A stretch of DNA of 64,000 nt, taken from NCBI GenBank assembly GCA_902572515.1, contig CACGGJ010000001.1, positions 1 to 64,000 on the forward strand. The letters run 5' to 3'. The notes beneath the pieces are model-generated. The model had not been told where the DNA came from, ran no database searches, and saw nothing but the letters and a program-made list of their open reading frames with translations. Positions 19,181 through 26,512 of this stretch are shown in pieces. Made by a program: the position numbers and the translations under genes. Numbering within the stretch: the stretch's first letter is position 1; each line of letters starts with the position of its first letter. Origin of the DNA: an uncultured Pelagibacteraceae bacterium (GTDB lineage Bacteria; Pseudomonadota; Alphaproteobacteria; Pelagibacterales; Pelagibacteraceae).

Positions 19181-20062
19181 TTAATTTTTTTGAAGTTCGT
19201 AGATAGAAATATAATGTTTCTTCTTAGGGAGTGGGATTATGGTTGGAACTTTAGTCAATCTTGGTTTTATTGATTTATTTCCAACAATTATATTTTTGTC
19301 ATAATTTTCCAAATCAACCTCAGGATGAGGATTTCCATCATTGATTAATGGCCACGCATCACAAGCTCTATAACCAAATAAAATTAAGGGTCTTGAATTA
19401 TTCATTTGATTGTGTCCAGACCCATGAACTGATCTACAATGAAAAAATACTACTGTTCCGGCTGTTCCAGTTATGGAAACACTATCTTTAGTTCCTATTT
19501 TATCTTTCTTAGTATCTATCTTCCCAACAAAATAATTTTCTTTGCTGTGGTGGCTGTACAATTTCTTTTTGTGTGAATTTTTTATTATTTTAAGAGGCCC
19601 ATTTTTTTCATAGCAATCATCTAAATATATACCAACTGTAATTAAATCATCGTTTGTATGAGGGTAAAAAGCCCAATCTTGGTGCCATCCAATTTCACTG
19701 CCTTTTTTCTTATTCGGAAGCTTAAAATTTAACTTACCAAGATGAAATCTAACTGTTCCGCCTAACAATTTTTTAGCAATGGATATAATCTTTTTATCTC
19801 TTGATAATTCATAGAAAACTTTATGCCTGTTCTGAGGATTATTTAGTCTTAGAATTTCTTTATTTTTTGATGAGCCTGAATTGTATACAAAATGGTAATT
19901 ATCGTAGGACTGGGTCCCATTTGCACCATTACCTTTTTTTCTTTTTTTTTCTTTTGAAATTACTTCATTAACAATTTTATTAATTTTATTTATCTTTGTT
20001 TGAGAAATAAGATTTTCTTTAACAAGAAAGCCATTTTTTTTAAATAAATTTAAATCATTCAT
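19181..20062 (-). CDS. Phytanoyl-CoA dioxygenase (PhyH) family Fe(II)/2-oxoglutarate oxygenase
   Basis: This 293-residue cytoplasmic protein has the double-stranded beta-helix metal triad. The H-x-D pair is in IGWHQDWAFYPHT (about 135-147) and the distal histidine is in VFFHCRSVHGSGHN (about 207-220). A downstream arginine in RPLILFGYRACDAW would bind 2-oxoglutarate. PhyH enzymes hydroxylate varied small molecules, including phosphonates, and nothing here identifies the substrate. The gene stands alone between the arsenate and zinc genes and has no evident Pho or Zur box. Confidence 0.85.
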   Translation of the reverse strand: MNDLNLFKKNGFLVKENLISQTKINKINKIVNEVISKEKKRKKGNGANGTQSYDNYHFVYNSGSSKNKEILRLNNPQNRHKVFYELSRDKKIISIAKKLLGGTVRFHLGKLNFKLPNKKKGSEIGWHQDWAFYPHTNDDLITVGIYLDDCYEKNGPLKIIKNSHKKKLYSHHSKENYFVGKIDTKKDKIGTKDSVSITGTAGTVVFFHCRSVHGSGHNQMNNSRPLILFGYRACDAWPLINDGNPHPEVDLENYDKNIIVGNKSIKPRLTKVPTIIPLPKKKHYISIYELQKN

Positions 20063-20148
20063 AAAGTTAGATTATGAAAGAAAATAAATCTTCTTTAAAA
20101 TAAATACAATGTTTTTTGTGAGATTAAATAACAGTAATAATTATTTGT

Positions 20149-20180
20149 TAATCCGAGAATTTAAAAAAATTCCCGGATTA
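20149..20180 (-). terminator. Probable terminator of znuA
   Basis: A 13-bp inverted repeat with one G-T wobble (20149-20161 with 20168-20180, core TAATCC/GGATTA) and a 7-base AT loop lies 14 bases beyond the znuA stop. The U-tract on the minus strand is weak, so efficiency is uncertain. Confidence 0.55.
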
Positions 20181-20194
20181 AACCTAATTTTTAA

Positions 20195-21214
20195 TTAACA
20201 ACCTTTGAAAGATGCAGACATATTTCTAATTAAATTGAAATATAAGTCTTTTCCTGGGTCTAATGTTGCACCTAGAGGATCAACAACACCAGTTTTAATC
20301 TTCATATCTTTTGCAACTGCATTGATAATATCAGGATTAAACTGAGGCTCTGAGAATACACAAGCTACTTTATCATGCTCAATTATTTCTCTAATTTCAG
20401 CTAGTTGTTCTGCACCTGGCATAACATCAGTATTGACTGTAAATGCACCCAAAATATTTACATTATATCTTTCTTCAAAATATTGGTAAGCATCGTGAAA
20501 TACTATAGAAGCAGTACTCTTACTTAATTCAGCTTTAACATCTTTATTAAGTTTATCGATTTCTTTAAGTGCTTTTTTTAAGTTACTTTTATATTTAGAT
20601 GCATTTTTAGCATCGTTTTCTATTAAATGCTCAACCATTTCATTTAAGATTACTTTAGCATTCATTGGATCCAACCATATGTGTGGATCAAATTCACCGT
20701 GTGCATGACCTTCGTGTCCATCGTGATCATCATGGTCATCGTGACCATCCTTTTTACCGTGATCATCATGGTCATGATCGTCGTGGTCATCTTCTTTTTT
20801 ACCGTGATCATCATGGTCGTCGTGACCGTGATCATCATGATCATCAAAAATATTTCTTTCTCTAAACTTTAATACATTTAATCCTTTAATTTCCATCAAT
20901 TCGATTTTCTCAGCTTTTTTAGCAATTGAACTCAATGGTTTTTCTAAAAAACTTTCTAGATCTTCACCAACCCAAAATATTAAGTCAGCATTTTGAAGCA
21001 TTTTTGCGTGAGATGGTTTCAATGCAAATCCATGTGGAGATGCGTATCCGTCTACAATTAAATCAGGTTTAGCAACACCATCCATTAAATAACTGGCTAA
21101 TGAATGTATTGGTTTAATTGATGTAACCACTTTTATTTCAGCATTTGCTGGTGTAAAGAATGTTAAGATTGATAAAATTGAAAGTAAAAAGGGTATTTTT
21201 TTGATATTTTTCAT
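20195..21214 (-). CDS. znuA: Zinc ABC transporter, zinc-binding protein ZnuA
   Basis: This 339-residue periplasmic protein has a signal peptide ending about TPANA (residue 25). Predicted zinc ligands are His61 (ASPHGF), His178 (DPHIW), His240 (VFHDAY) and an acidic residue in FSEPQF. Between the first two lies a long His/Asp-rich loop (about 124-172) that is the hallmark of ZnuA and is thought to gather zinc. The gene is divergent from znuC, with two Zur palindromes between. A TAAAAT -10 (21227-21222) ends 7 bases before the ATG, so the mRNA may be leaderless. Confidence 0.95.
   Translation of the reverse strand: MKNIKKIPFLLSILSILTFFTPANAEIKVVTSIKPIHSLASYLMDGVAKPDLIVDGYASPHGFALKPSHAKMLQNADLIFWVGEDLESFLEKPLSSIAKKAEKIELMEIKGLNVLKFRERNIFDDHDDHGHDDHDDHGKKEDDHDDHDHDDHGKKDGHDDHDDHDGHEGHAHGEFDPHIWLDPMNAKVILNEMVEHLIENDAKNASKYKSNLKKALKEIDKLNKDVKAELSKSTASIVFHDAYQYFEERYNVNILGAFTVNTDVMPGAEQLAEIREIIEHDKVACVFSEPQFNPDIINAVAKDMKIKTGVVDPLGATLDPGKDLYFNLIRNMSASFKGC
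20711..20846 (-). repeat. Imperfect tandem repeats encoding the His/Asp-rich loop of ZnuA
   Basis: The segment is built of degenerate copies of a short GATCAT/GGTCAT-type unit; the stretch CCGTGATCATCATGGTC recurs at about 20757 and 20802, with related copies around. It encodes runs of HDDH and DHDDHG separated by GKK and accounts for several spurious overlapping frames. Such repeats can change length by slippage, altering the metal-binding loop without breaking frame. Confidence 0.8.
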
Positions 21215-21234
21215 AATATGTATTTTAATTGGTT

Positions 21235-21265
21235 GTTATAATATAACGTTATGTAATAATATAAC
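21235..21265. promoter_or_regulatory. Two Zur operators in the znuA-znuC divergent promoter region
   Basis: Two 13-bp palindromes, GTTATAATATAAC (21235-21247, perfect) and GTAATAATATAAC (21253-21265, one mismatch), have centres 18 bases apart. The sequence matches the alphaproteobacterial Zur consensus as I know it. They cover the spacer or core of both divergent promoters, so zinc-loaded Zur would repress znuA and znuCB-zur together. Confidence 0.8.
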
Positions 21266-21285
21266 ATTTATAAGTCAAGCAATAT

Positions 21286-22032
21286 ATGAGCTCAGAAAAT
21301 AGTACATTAGTAAAATTAAATAACGCTGGTTTTAAACAAAATGATAAATGGCTAGTGGAAGGTGTTTCGTTAACTGTTGAAAAAGGAAAGATTGTTACCC
21401 TAATTGGACCTAATGGCTCTGGAAAAAGTACTACCGCAAAAATTGCATTGGGAATTTACAGAAACATAGAAGGAAGTGTTGAGAAATACACAAATAAAGT
21501 TGGCTATGTTCCTCAAAAAATATCTATTGATTGGACTTTACCATTAAGAGTTTATGATTTTATGCTTCTAACGGAAAATATTAAAGATGAGGCAATTGAT
21601 GAAGCATTGAATTTAACTGGGGTTATTCATCTAAAGAACAAAAATTTAGGAAATTTATCAGGTGGTGAATTTCAAAGAGTTTTAATCGCAAGAGCTATTT
21701 CAAAGAAACCTGAATTATTAGTTCTTGATGAACCTGTTCAAGGAGTTGATTATACTGGTGAGATTGCTTTGTATGAATTAATAAAAAGAATTTCTGATAC
21801 ACTAAATTGTGGAATTCTATTAATCTCTCATGATCTACATACAGTTATGACCGCAACTGATCATGTGGTGTGTTTGAATGGTCACGTATGTTGCTCTGGA
21901 TCACCAATGGATGTTGCTAAAAACAATGAATATAAAACCTTATTTGGTGAACAAGCATCTCAAATTCTTTCTGTATATGAACATAAACATGATCATGTTC
22001 ATTCAGACAAAGGTGAAATAAAGAAAAATTAA
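21286..22032 (+). CDS. znuC: Zinc ABC transporter, ATP-binding protein ZnuC
   Basis: This 248-residue ATPase of the zinc importer has Walker A LIGPNGSGKSTT, signature LSGGEFQRVLIARA, Walker B LLVLDEPVQGVD and switch histidine LISHDLH. The C-terminus is histidine-rich (EHKHDHVHSDKG), common in metal transport ATPases. It is separated from znuB by a single base. The start at 21286 is about 20 bases after the second Zur box, with no ribosome binding site visible. Confidence 0.94.
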   Translation: MSSENSTLVKLNNAGFKQNDKWLVEGVSLTVEKGKIVTLIGPNGSGKSTTAKIALGIYRNIEGSVEKYTNKVGYVPQKISIDWTLPLRVYDFMLLTENIKDEAIDEALNLTGVIHLKNKNLGNLSGGEFQRVLIARAISKKPELLVLDEPVQGVDYTGEIALYELIKRISDTLNCGILLISHDLHTVMTATDHVVCLNGHVCCSGSPMDVAKNNEYKTLFGEQASQILSVYEHKHDHVHSDKGEIKKN

Positions 22033-22033
22033 T

Positions 22034-22837
22034 ATGTTTGATGATTTTTTTATTAGAGCACTGATTGCAGGCTTAGGTATAGCCTTAGTAACTGGGCCTC
22101 TTGGTTGTTTTGTTGTTTGGAGAAGATTATCTTACTTTGGTGATACATTAGCTCACTCAGCTCTACTAGGTGTTACTTTGGCTTACTCGTTTGAATTAAA
22201 CATTGCCCTTTCAGTATTTATTATTTCATCTTTAATTGCTTTAATTTTAATTCAATTACAGAAGAAAACTAATTTACCTGGTGATGCTTTGCTTGGTCTA
22301 TTGGCACATTCCTCATTAGCTGTTGGATTAGTAGTAATAGGTTTTTTAACTTTTATTCGTTTTGATATTATGGGACTTTTGTTTGGTGATATATTAGCCG
22401 TAACAACTGATGATTTATTAATCATCTGGACTGGTGGGGCAGTAATTTTATTAGTTCTAAAATTAATTTGGAAACCATTGTTTGCATCTACAGTTAATTA
22501 TGAATTAGCAGAAGCAGAAGGGTTAAACCCTGATAGAGCAAAAGCTATTTTTACAATTCTTATGGCTGCTGTAATAGCCATATCAATTAAAATGGTAGGG
22601 TTATTATTGATCACAGGTATGCTTATTATTCCAGCTGCTATGGCTAGAAATATTTCTGATAGCCCTCAAAAGATGGTTTTATTTTCAATAATTGGAGGAT
22701 TGTTGTCAGTATTATTAGGACTATTTTCGTCCTTAGAATTTAATACATCATCTGGGCCTTCAATTATAATGGCTTCTTTGATTTTATTTATATTATCTTT
22801 ACTTAACATTAAACAATCGATTAAATTGAAAAACTGA
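22034..22837 (+). CDS. znuB: Zinc ABC transporter, permease ZnuB
   Basis: This 267-residue ABC-3 family membrane protein has about eight hydrophobic helices. It starts with FFIRALIAGLGIALVTGPLGCFVVWRR and contains the family motif SYFGDTLAHSALLGV (about 36-50) and MVGLLLITGMLIIPAAMARN (about 187-206). It forms the zinc channel driven by ZnuC. Length is usual. It is followed after 24 bases by zur. Confidence 0.94.
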   Translation: MFDDFFIRALIAGLGIALVTGPLGCFVVWRRLSYFGDTLAHSALLGVTLAYSFELNIALSVFIISSLIALILIQLQKKTNLPGDALLGLLAHSSLAVGLVVIGFLTFIRFDIMGLLFGDILAVTTDDLLIIWTGGAVILLVLKLIWKPLFASTVNYELAEAEGLNPDRAKAIFTILMAAVIAISIKMVGLLLITGMLIIPAAMARNISDSPQKMVLFSIIGGLLSVLLGLFSSLEFNTSSGPSIIMASLILFILSLLNIKQSIKLKN

Positions 22838-22861
22838 TAACTAATTGATAAGAATTTAAAT

Positions 22862-23260
22862 ATGCAAAAAGAACATAGTCTTTCAAAAAATCAAAAAATT
22901 ATTTTTGATCTTATTGATAAATCTGGTGGACCTATGAAAGCTTATTCAATTTTATTTAATGTCCAAAAAAAGGGAATAAAAGCACCACTACAAGTTTATA
23001 GAGCCCTAGATAAGTTGGTTGAAATTGGAAAAATTCATAAGATTGAAAGTAGAAATGCTTTTATAGCTTGTCAAAATTCAAGTTGTCAGGTTTCAAAAGC
23101 AACAGCTTTTTCAATTTGTGAAAGTTGCGAAAATGTATCTGAAATAAGTAATTCAAAACTTTCAAAATATTTATCTAGCTTTTCAGATAACTCTGGAATG
23201 AAATATAGCAAGTATAATTTAGAATTTTTTGGTTTATGTAAAAAATGTAAATCAAAATAA
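22862..23260 (+). CDS. zur: Fur-family zinc uptake regulator Zur
   Basis: This 132-residue DNA-binding repressor has an N-terminal winged helix (about residues 1-75, KAPLQVYRALDKLVEIGKIHKIES). The C-terminal dimerisation domain has cysteine pairs CESC (about 95-98) and CKKC near the end for structural zinc. Position in the znuCB operon and the Zur boxes upstream of it identify it as Zur rather than Fur. It is translationally coupled by TAATG to the following dehydrogenase gene, so it controls its own level and that of the dehydrogenase. Confidence 0.92.
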   Translation: MQKEHSLSKNQKIIFDLIDKSGGPMKAYSILFNVQKKGIKAPLQVYRALDKLVEIGKIHKIESRNAFIACQNSSCQVSKATAFSICESCENVSEISNSKLSKYLSSFSDNSGMKYSKYNLEFFGLCKKCKSK

Positions 23261-24258
23261 TGAGCACAGTTTCATTAACTTTAGACGAAATATTTGAACT
23301 AGCTAAAAAAACTCTTTTAGCTAACGGTTGTGATGATGAAACAGCATCAATACTATCAGACTTGATTAGAAATGCTGAACGAGATGGCTCGGTATCACAT
23401 GGTCTATTTAGATTACCAGCATATGTAACAGGTCTTAAAGGTGGAAAGATTAATGGTAAGGGTAAACCTGAAGTTAAAAAAATATCTCCATCAGTAATTA
23501 AAGTTGAAGGAAATAATTGTTTAGCACCTGTTGTTTTAAATAAAGGATTGCCTGAATTAGCTAAAGCTGCAAAAGAAAATGGTGTTGCAGTATTAGCAAT
23601 AAATAATTCACATCATATGGCTGCTATGTGGCCTGAAACAGAAAAATTAGCAGAGGAAGGTTTAGTTGCATTTGCTTGTACATCTTACAAGCCTGCAGTT
23701 GCACCTGCAGGTGCCATAAAACCTTTATTTGGAACGAACCCAATTTCATTTGCTTGGCCACGTCCAGGTAAAACACCAGTTGTTTATGATATGGCAACTG
23801 CTTCAATGGCAATGGGAGAAGTTCAAGTTGCTAAAAGAGAAGGGCACAAAGTTCCACTTGGCACTGGTTTAACTAAAGATGGTAAAGAAACAACTGATCC
23901 AGGGGAAATTGCTGATGGTGGAGTTTTATTACCCTTTGGTGGTTACAAGGGATCTGCAATTGCAATGATGGTAGAATTAATGGCAGGTGCATTAGTTGGA
24001 GATAATTTTAGTTTTGAAACTGCTGCCAAAGATAATAATGATGGTGGTCCTCCAAGTGGTGGTGAATTCATACTAGCCATTAACCCAGATAAAACTTCAG
24101 GTACTAATTGGCAAAAACATGCTGACGAGTTTTTTGAAAAAATGAAATCAATGGGTGAAGTAAGATTACCTGGAGAAAGACGTCACAAGAATAGAATGGA
24201 TACTGGTCCAAGAAATATTAACGAAGAATTAGTAAATAAAATTAAATCTTTAAGCTAA
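23260..24258 (+). CDS. Malate/L-lactate (Ldh2-type) family NAD(P)-dependent oxidoreductase
   Basis: This 332-residue cytoplasmic enzyme of the MDH2/YlbC family has the catalytic histidine region AVLAINNSHHMAAMW (about 110-125), the cofactor region around LFGTNPISFAWPRPGKTPVVYDMATASMA, and PFGGYKGSAIAMMVELMAGAL (about 227-248). These enzymes reduce 2-oxo acids or cyclic imino acids such as piperideine-2-carboxylate and use no metal; the substrate cannot be told here. It is the last gene of znuCB-zur, joined to zur by a TAATG overlap. Its end overlaps the convergent xth gene by 9 bases. Confidence 0.87.
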   Translation: MSTVSLTLDEIFELAKKTLLANGCDDETASILSDLIRNAERDGSVSHGLFRLPAYVTGLKGGKINGKGKPEVKKISPSVIKVEGNNCLAPVVLNKGLPELAKAAKENGVAVLAINNSHHMAAMWPETEKLAEEGLVAFACTSYKPAVAPAGAIKPLFGTNPISFAWPRPGKTPVVYDMATASMAMGEVQVAKREGHKVPLGTGLTKDGKETTDPGEIADGGVLLPFGGYKGSAIAMMVELMAGALVGDNFSFETAAKDNNDGGPPSGGEFILAINPDKTSGTNWQKHADEFFEKMKSMGEVRLPGERRHKNRMDTGPRNINEELVNKIKSLS

Positions 24259-25026
24259 ATTAATCTCAATAGGTGTGTGATCAGAAGGCTTTTCTCTTCC
24301 ACGTGGATCTTTATTAATATTAATATCTTTAATTTGATCAATTATAGAATTTGAAACTAAAAAATGATCAATCCTCATACCATTATTTTTTTGCCATGCG
24401 CCTCTCATATAATCCCAAAATGTATATCCTTCTTTATCTTCATAAAAATGTCTGTAGACGTCATTAAAACCAAGATTAATCATTTCTCTGAATTTTTTTC
24501 TTATTTCAAGCCTGTATAAAGCATCGTCTTCGAAACTTTTAACATTATAAACATCTTCTGCTGAAGGGATAATATTGAAATCACCAGCTAAAATAATATT
24601 TGAATTTTTTTTAGATAAAGTTTTTAATTGCTTTATTAATTGATTAAGCCAATCTTTTTTATAATCATATTTTTCTGTATCTACAGGATTACCATTAGGG
24701 GTGTAAATATTTATTAATTGTATATTTTTTTTCTTATGTTCAAATTCAGCTGAAATTATTCTTGATTGTTTTAACTTATCCTTAATTAAATCTGTTTTGA
24801 CATTTTTTAATTTATTTTTTGAGATAATCGCTACACCATTGTAACTTTTTTGACCAAATACATGACTTTCATAGTCCATTGATGAAAAATCATCATATGG
24901 AAAATTAACATCTTCAGTTTTGATTTCCTGCATCATTAAAATATCAGGTTTATATTTTAATAAATAGCTTTTGATATTTTCAATTCTTGCTCTTACCGAG
25001 TTTACATTCCAAGACGAAATGAGCAT
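24250..25026 (-). CDS. xth: Exodeoxyribonuclease III
   Basis: This protein of about 258 residues belongs to the exonuclease/endonuclease/phosphatase superfamily. It cuts at abasic sites and removes 3' blocking groups in base-excision repair. Motifs: SWNVNSVRARIE at the start, MQEIKTED (metal-binding glutamate), GVAIISK, AGDFNIIP and the terminal SDHTPIEI with catalytic histidine. I place the start at 25026, where the ATG overlaps the stop of the upstream gene (TAATG). A longer frame from 25056 would run into that gene and adds ten atypical residues. Confidence 0.92.
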   Translation of the reverse strand: MLISSWNVNSVRARIENIKSYLLKYKPDILMMQEIKTEDVNFPYDDFSSMDYESHVFGQKSYNGVAIISKNKLKNVKTDLIKDKLKQSRIISAEFEHKKKNIQLINIYTPNGNPVDTEKYDYKKDWLNQLIKQLKTLSKKNSNIILAGDFNIIPSAEDVYNVKSFEDDALYRLEIRKKFREMINLGFNDVYRHFYEDKEGYTFWDYMRGAWQKNNGMRIDHFLVSNSIIDQIKDININKDPRGREKPSDHTPIEINLA

Positions 25027-25343
25027 TAAAGTGAGAAAGAAACTCCACAACCACATGAAGATTTGGTTTGTGGATTTGATATTTTGAATTGTTCACCTAT
25101 AAGTTCAGAAACATAATCAACTTCAGATCCTTTAAGCAAATCAGCTGAAGTTTTATCAATCAAAATATTTTGATAATTTAAATCATCATCTTGTTTTGAT
25201 TTATCAAATGTAAATTCATATTGAAAACCAGAACACCCTCCACCTTTGATAGCGATTCTGAAAAATGATCCTTTATCTTTTTTTGACAACAAATTATCTA
25301 TTTGTTTTAACGCTTTATCCGTAAATTTAATTTCTTTAATCAT
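25026..25343 (-). CDS. erpA: Iron-sulfur cluster insertion protein, ErpA/IscA family
   Basis: This 105-residue A-type carrier hands Fe-S clusters to target enzymes. The three conserved cysteines are visible: one in IAIKGGGCSGFQYEF and two in the C-terminal SSCGCGVSFS. Sequence and context (next to xth and dgt, as in many alphaproteobacteria) favour ErpA over IscA, but the families are close. It is divergent from dgt with 50 bases between the start codons. Confidence 0.9.
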   Translation of the reverse strand: MIKEIKFTDKALKQIDNLLSKKDKGSFFRIAIKGGGCSGFQYEFTFDKSKQDDDLNYQNILIDKTSADLLKGSEVDYVSELIGEQFKISNPQTKSSCGCGVSFSL

Positions 25344-25393
25344 GTTTGAACACTGATATTACTAATATAATACTTAATTATTTAAATTAAAGG

Positions 25394-26512
25394 ATGAAAA
25401 AAGACACTTTGTTTGGAGTATTTAAAAGTAAAGGCAGACTTAATAAAGAAGCTAATTCAAAATACAGATCTCCTTTTCAACGCGACAGAGATCGTATAAT
25501 TCACAGCGCATCATTTAGAAGATTAAAGCATAAAACCCAAGTATTTGTTAACACAGAAGGGGATCATTTTAGAACCAGGATTACTCATTCAATTGAAGTT
25601 GCTCAAATAGCAAGATCAATTGCAAAATATCTAAAATTAAATGAAGATTTAGCTGAAACCTTAAGTCTTGCTCATGATTTGGGTCATACTCCATTTGGCC
25701 ATGCAGGAGAGGATGCTTTAGATGAATGTATGCAAAATTATGGTGGCTTTGATCACAATCTTCAGACACTAAGAATAGTAATGTTTTTAGAGAATAAATA
25801 TTTTAAATTTGCTGGATTAAATTTAACCCTTGAAACCTTAGAAGGACTTTTAAAACATAATGGACCAGTAGATGATCTAAGCATGATCAATAAACTAATT
25901 GGTTTAAAAGTTTTCAAAAATAAAATTAAATTTAATACGTATCCATCTTTAGAAGCTCAAATATCAGCTATATCAGATGATATTGCATATAATAATCATG
26001 ATATTCAGGATGGAATTAAAGCAAACCTATTTAAACTTGAGGAATTAGTTGAATTAGATTTTTTTAAAGACATTTATCAAAAATATAAAAACAAAATTAA
26101 TAAAAAAAATTATAAAATTGCTATTTATCAAATCATCAGAGATTCAATAGATATTATGATTAGAGATTTACTAAGTAATACTGAAAAAAATATTAAAAAA
26201 TTTAAAATTAAGTCATTAAAAGATGTGTCAAAATCAAATCAATTAATAGTTTCTTTTTCAGATAAAATACAAAATTCAGAACAAGAAATCAGATCATTTT
26301 TAAGACATAGAATGTATGACAATAAATCGGTGCTTAATAAGAATCAAAGAGGTAAAATGATAATTAAGAAATTATTTAAAATAATTAAATCAAATCCTAG
26401 AAAATTTCTTACTAAAGAGCAATTGACTAAAGACAAATATAGAGCTATTTCAGATTTTATATCTGGTATGACAGACAGATACGCAATTAACCTTTATAAC
26501 GATAATAAATGA
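25394..26512 (+). CDS. dgt: Deoxyguanosinetriphosphate triphosphohydrolase-like protein
   Basis: This 372-residue HD-domain enzyme is expected to split dNTPs into nucleoside and triphosphate, limiting nucleotide pools. Motifs: SASFRRLKHKTQVF near residue 40, then the metal-binding THSIEVAQIARS and LAHDLGHTPFGHAGED (about 90-110), then SAISDDIAYNNHDIQDG (about 193-209). Length fits the shorter, alphaproteobacterial dGTPase type 2 rather than the 505-residue E. coli enzyme. A TATAAT at 25366-25371 is a likely -10. The stop overlaps argS by four bases (ATGA). Confidence 0.93.
   Translation: MKKDTLFGVFKSKGRLNKEANSKYRSPFQRDRDRIIHSASFRRLKHKTQVFVNTEGDHFRTRITHSIEVAQIARSIAKYLKLNEDLAETLSLAHDLGHTPFGHAGEDALDECMQNYGGFDHNLQTLRIVMFLENKYFKFAGLNLTLETLEGLLKHNGPVDDLSMINKLIGLKVFKNKIKFNTYPSLEAQISAISDDIAYNNHDIQDGIKANLFKLEELVELDFFKDIYQKYKNKINKKNYKIAIYQIIRDSIDIMIRDLLSNTEKNIKKFKIKSLKDVSKSNQLIVSFSDKIQNSEQEIRSFLRHRMYDNKSVLNKNQRGKMIIKKLFKIIKSNPRKFLTKEQLTKDKYRAISDFISGMTDRYAINLYNDNK

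Noticed and set aside
20063-20140. Possible Pho box (CTGTTAT-TTAA-TCTCACA) upstream of the PhyH gene
   Set aside because: Only the first half fits, the second half matches poorly, and there is no -10 at the 10-base spacing shared by the other three boxes.
20662-20872. Three frames of 61-66 residues rich in His, Met or Ile
   Set aside because: They are shadows of the low-complexity His/Asp repeat of znuA.
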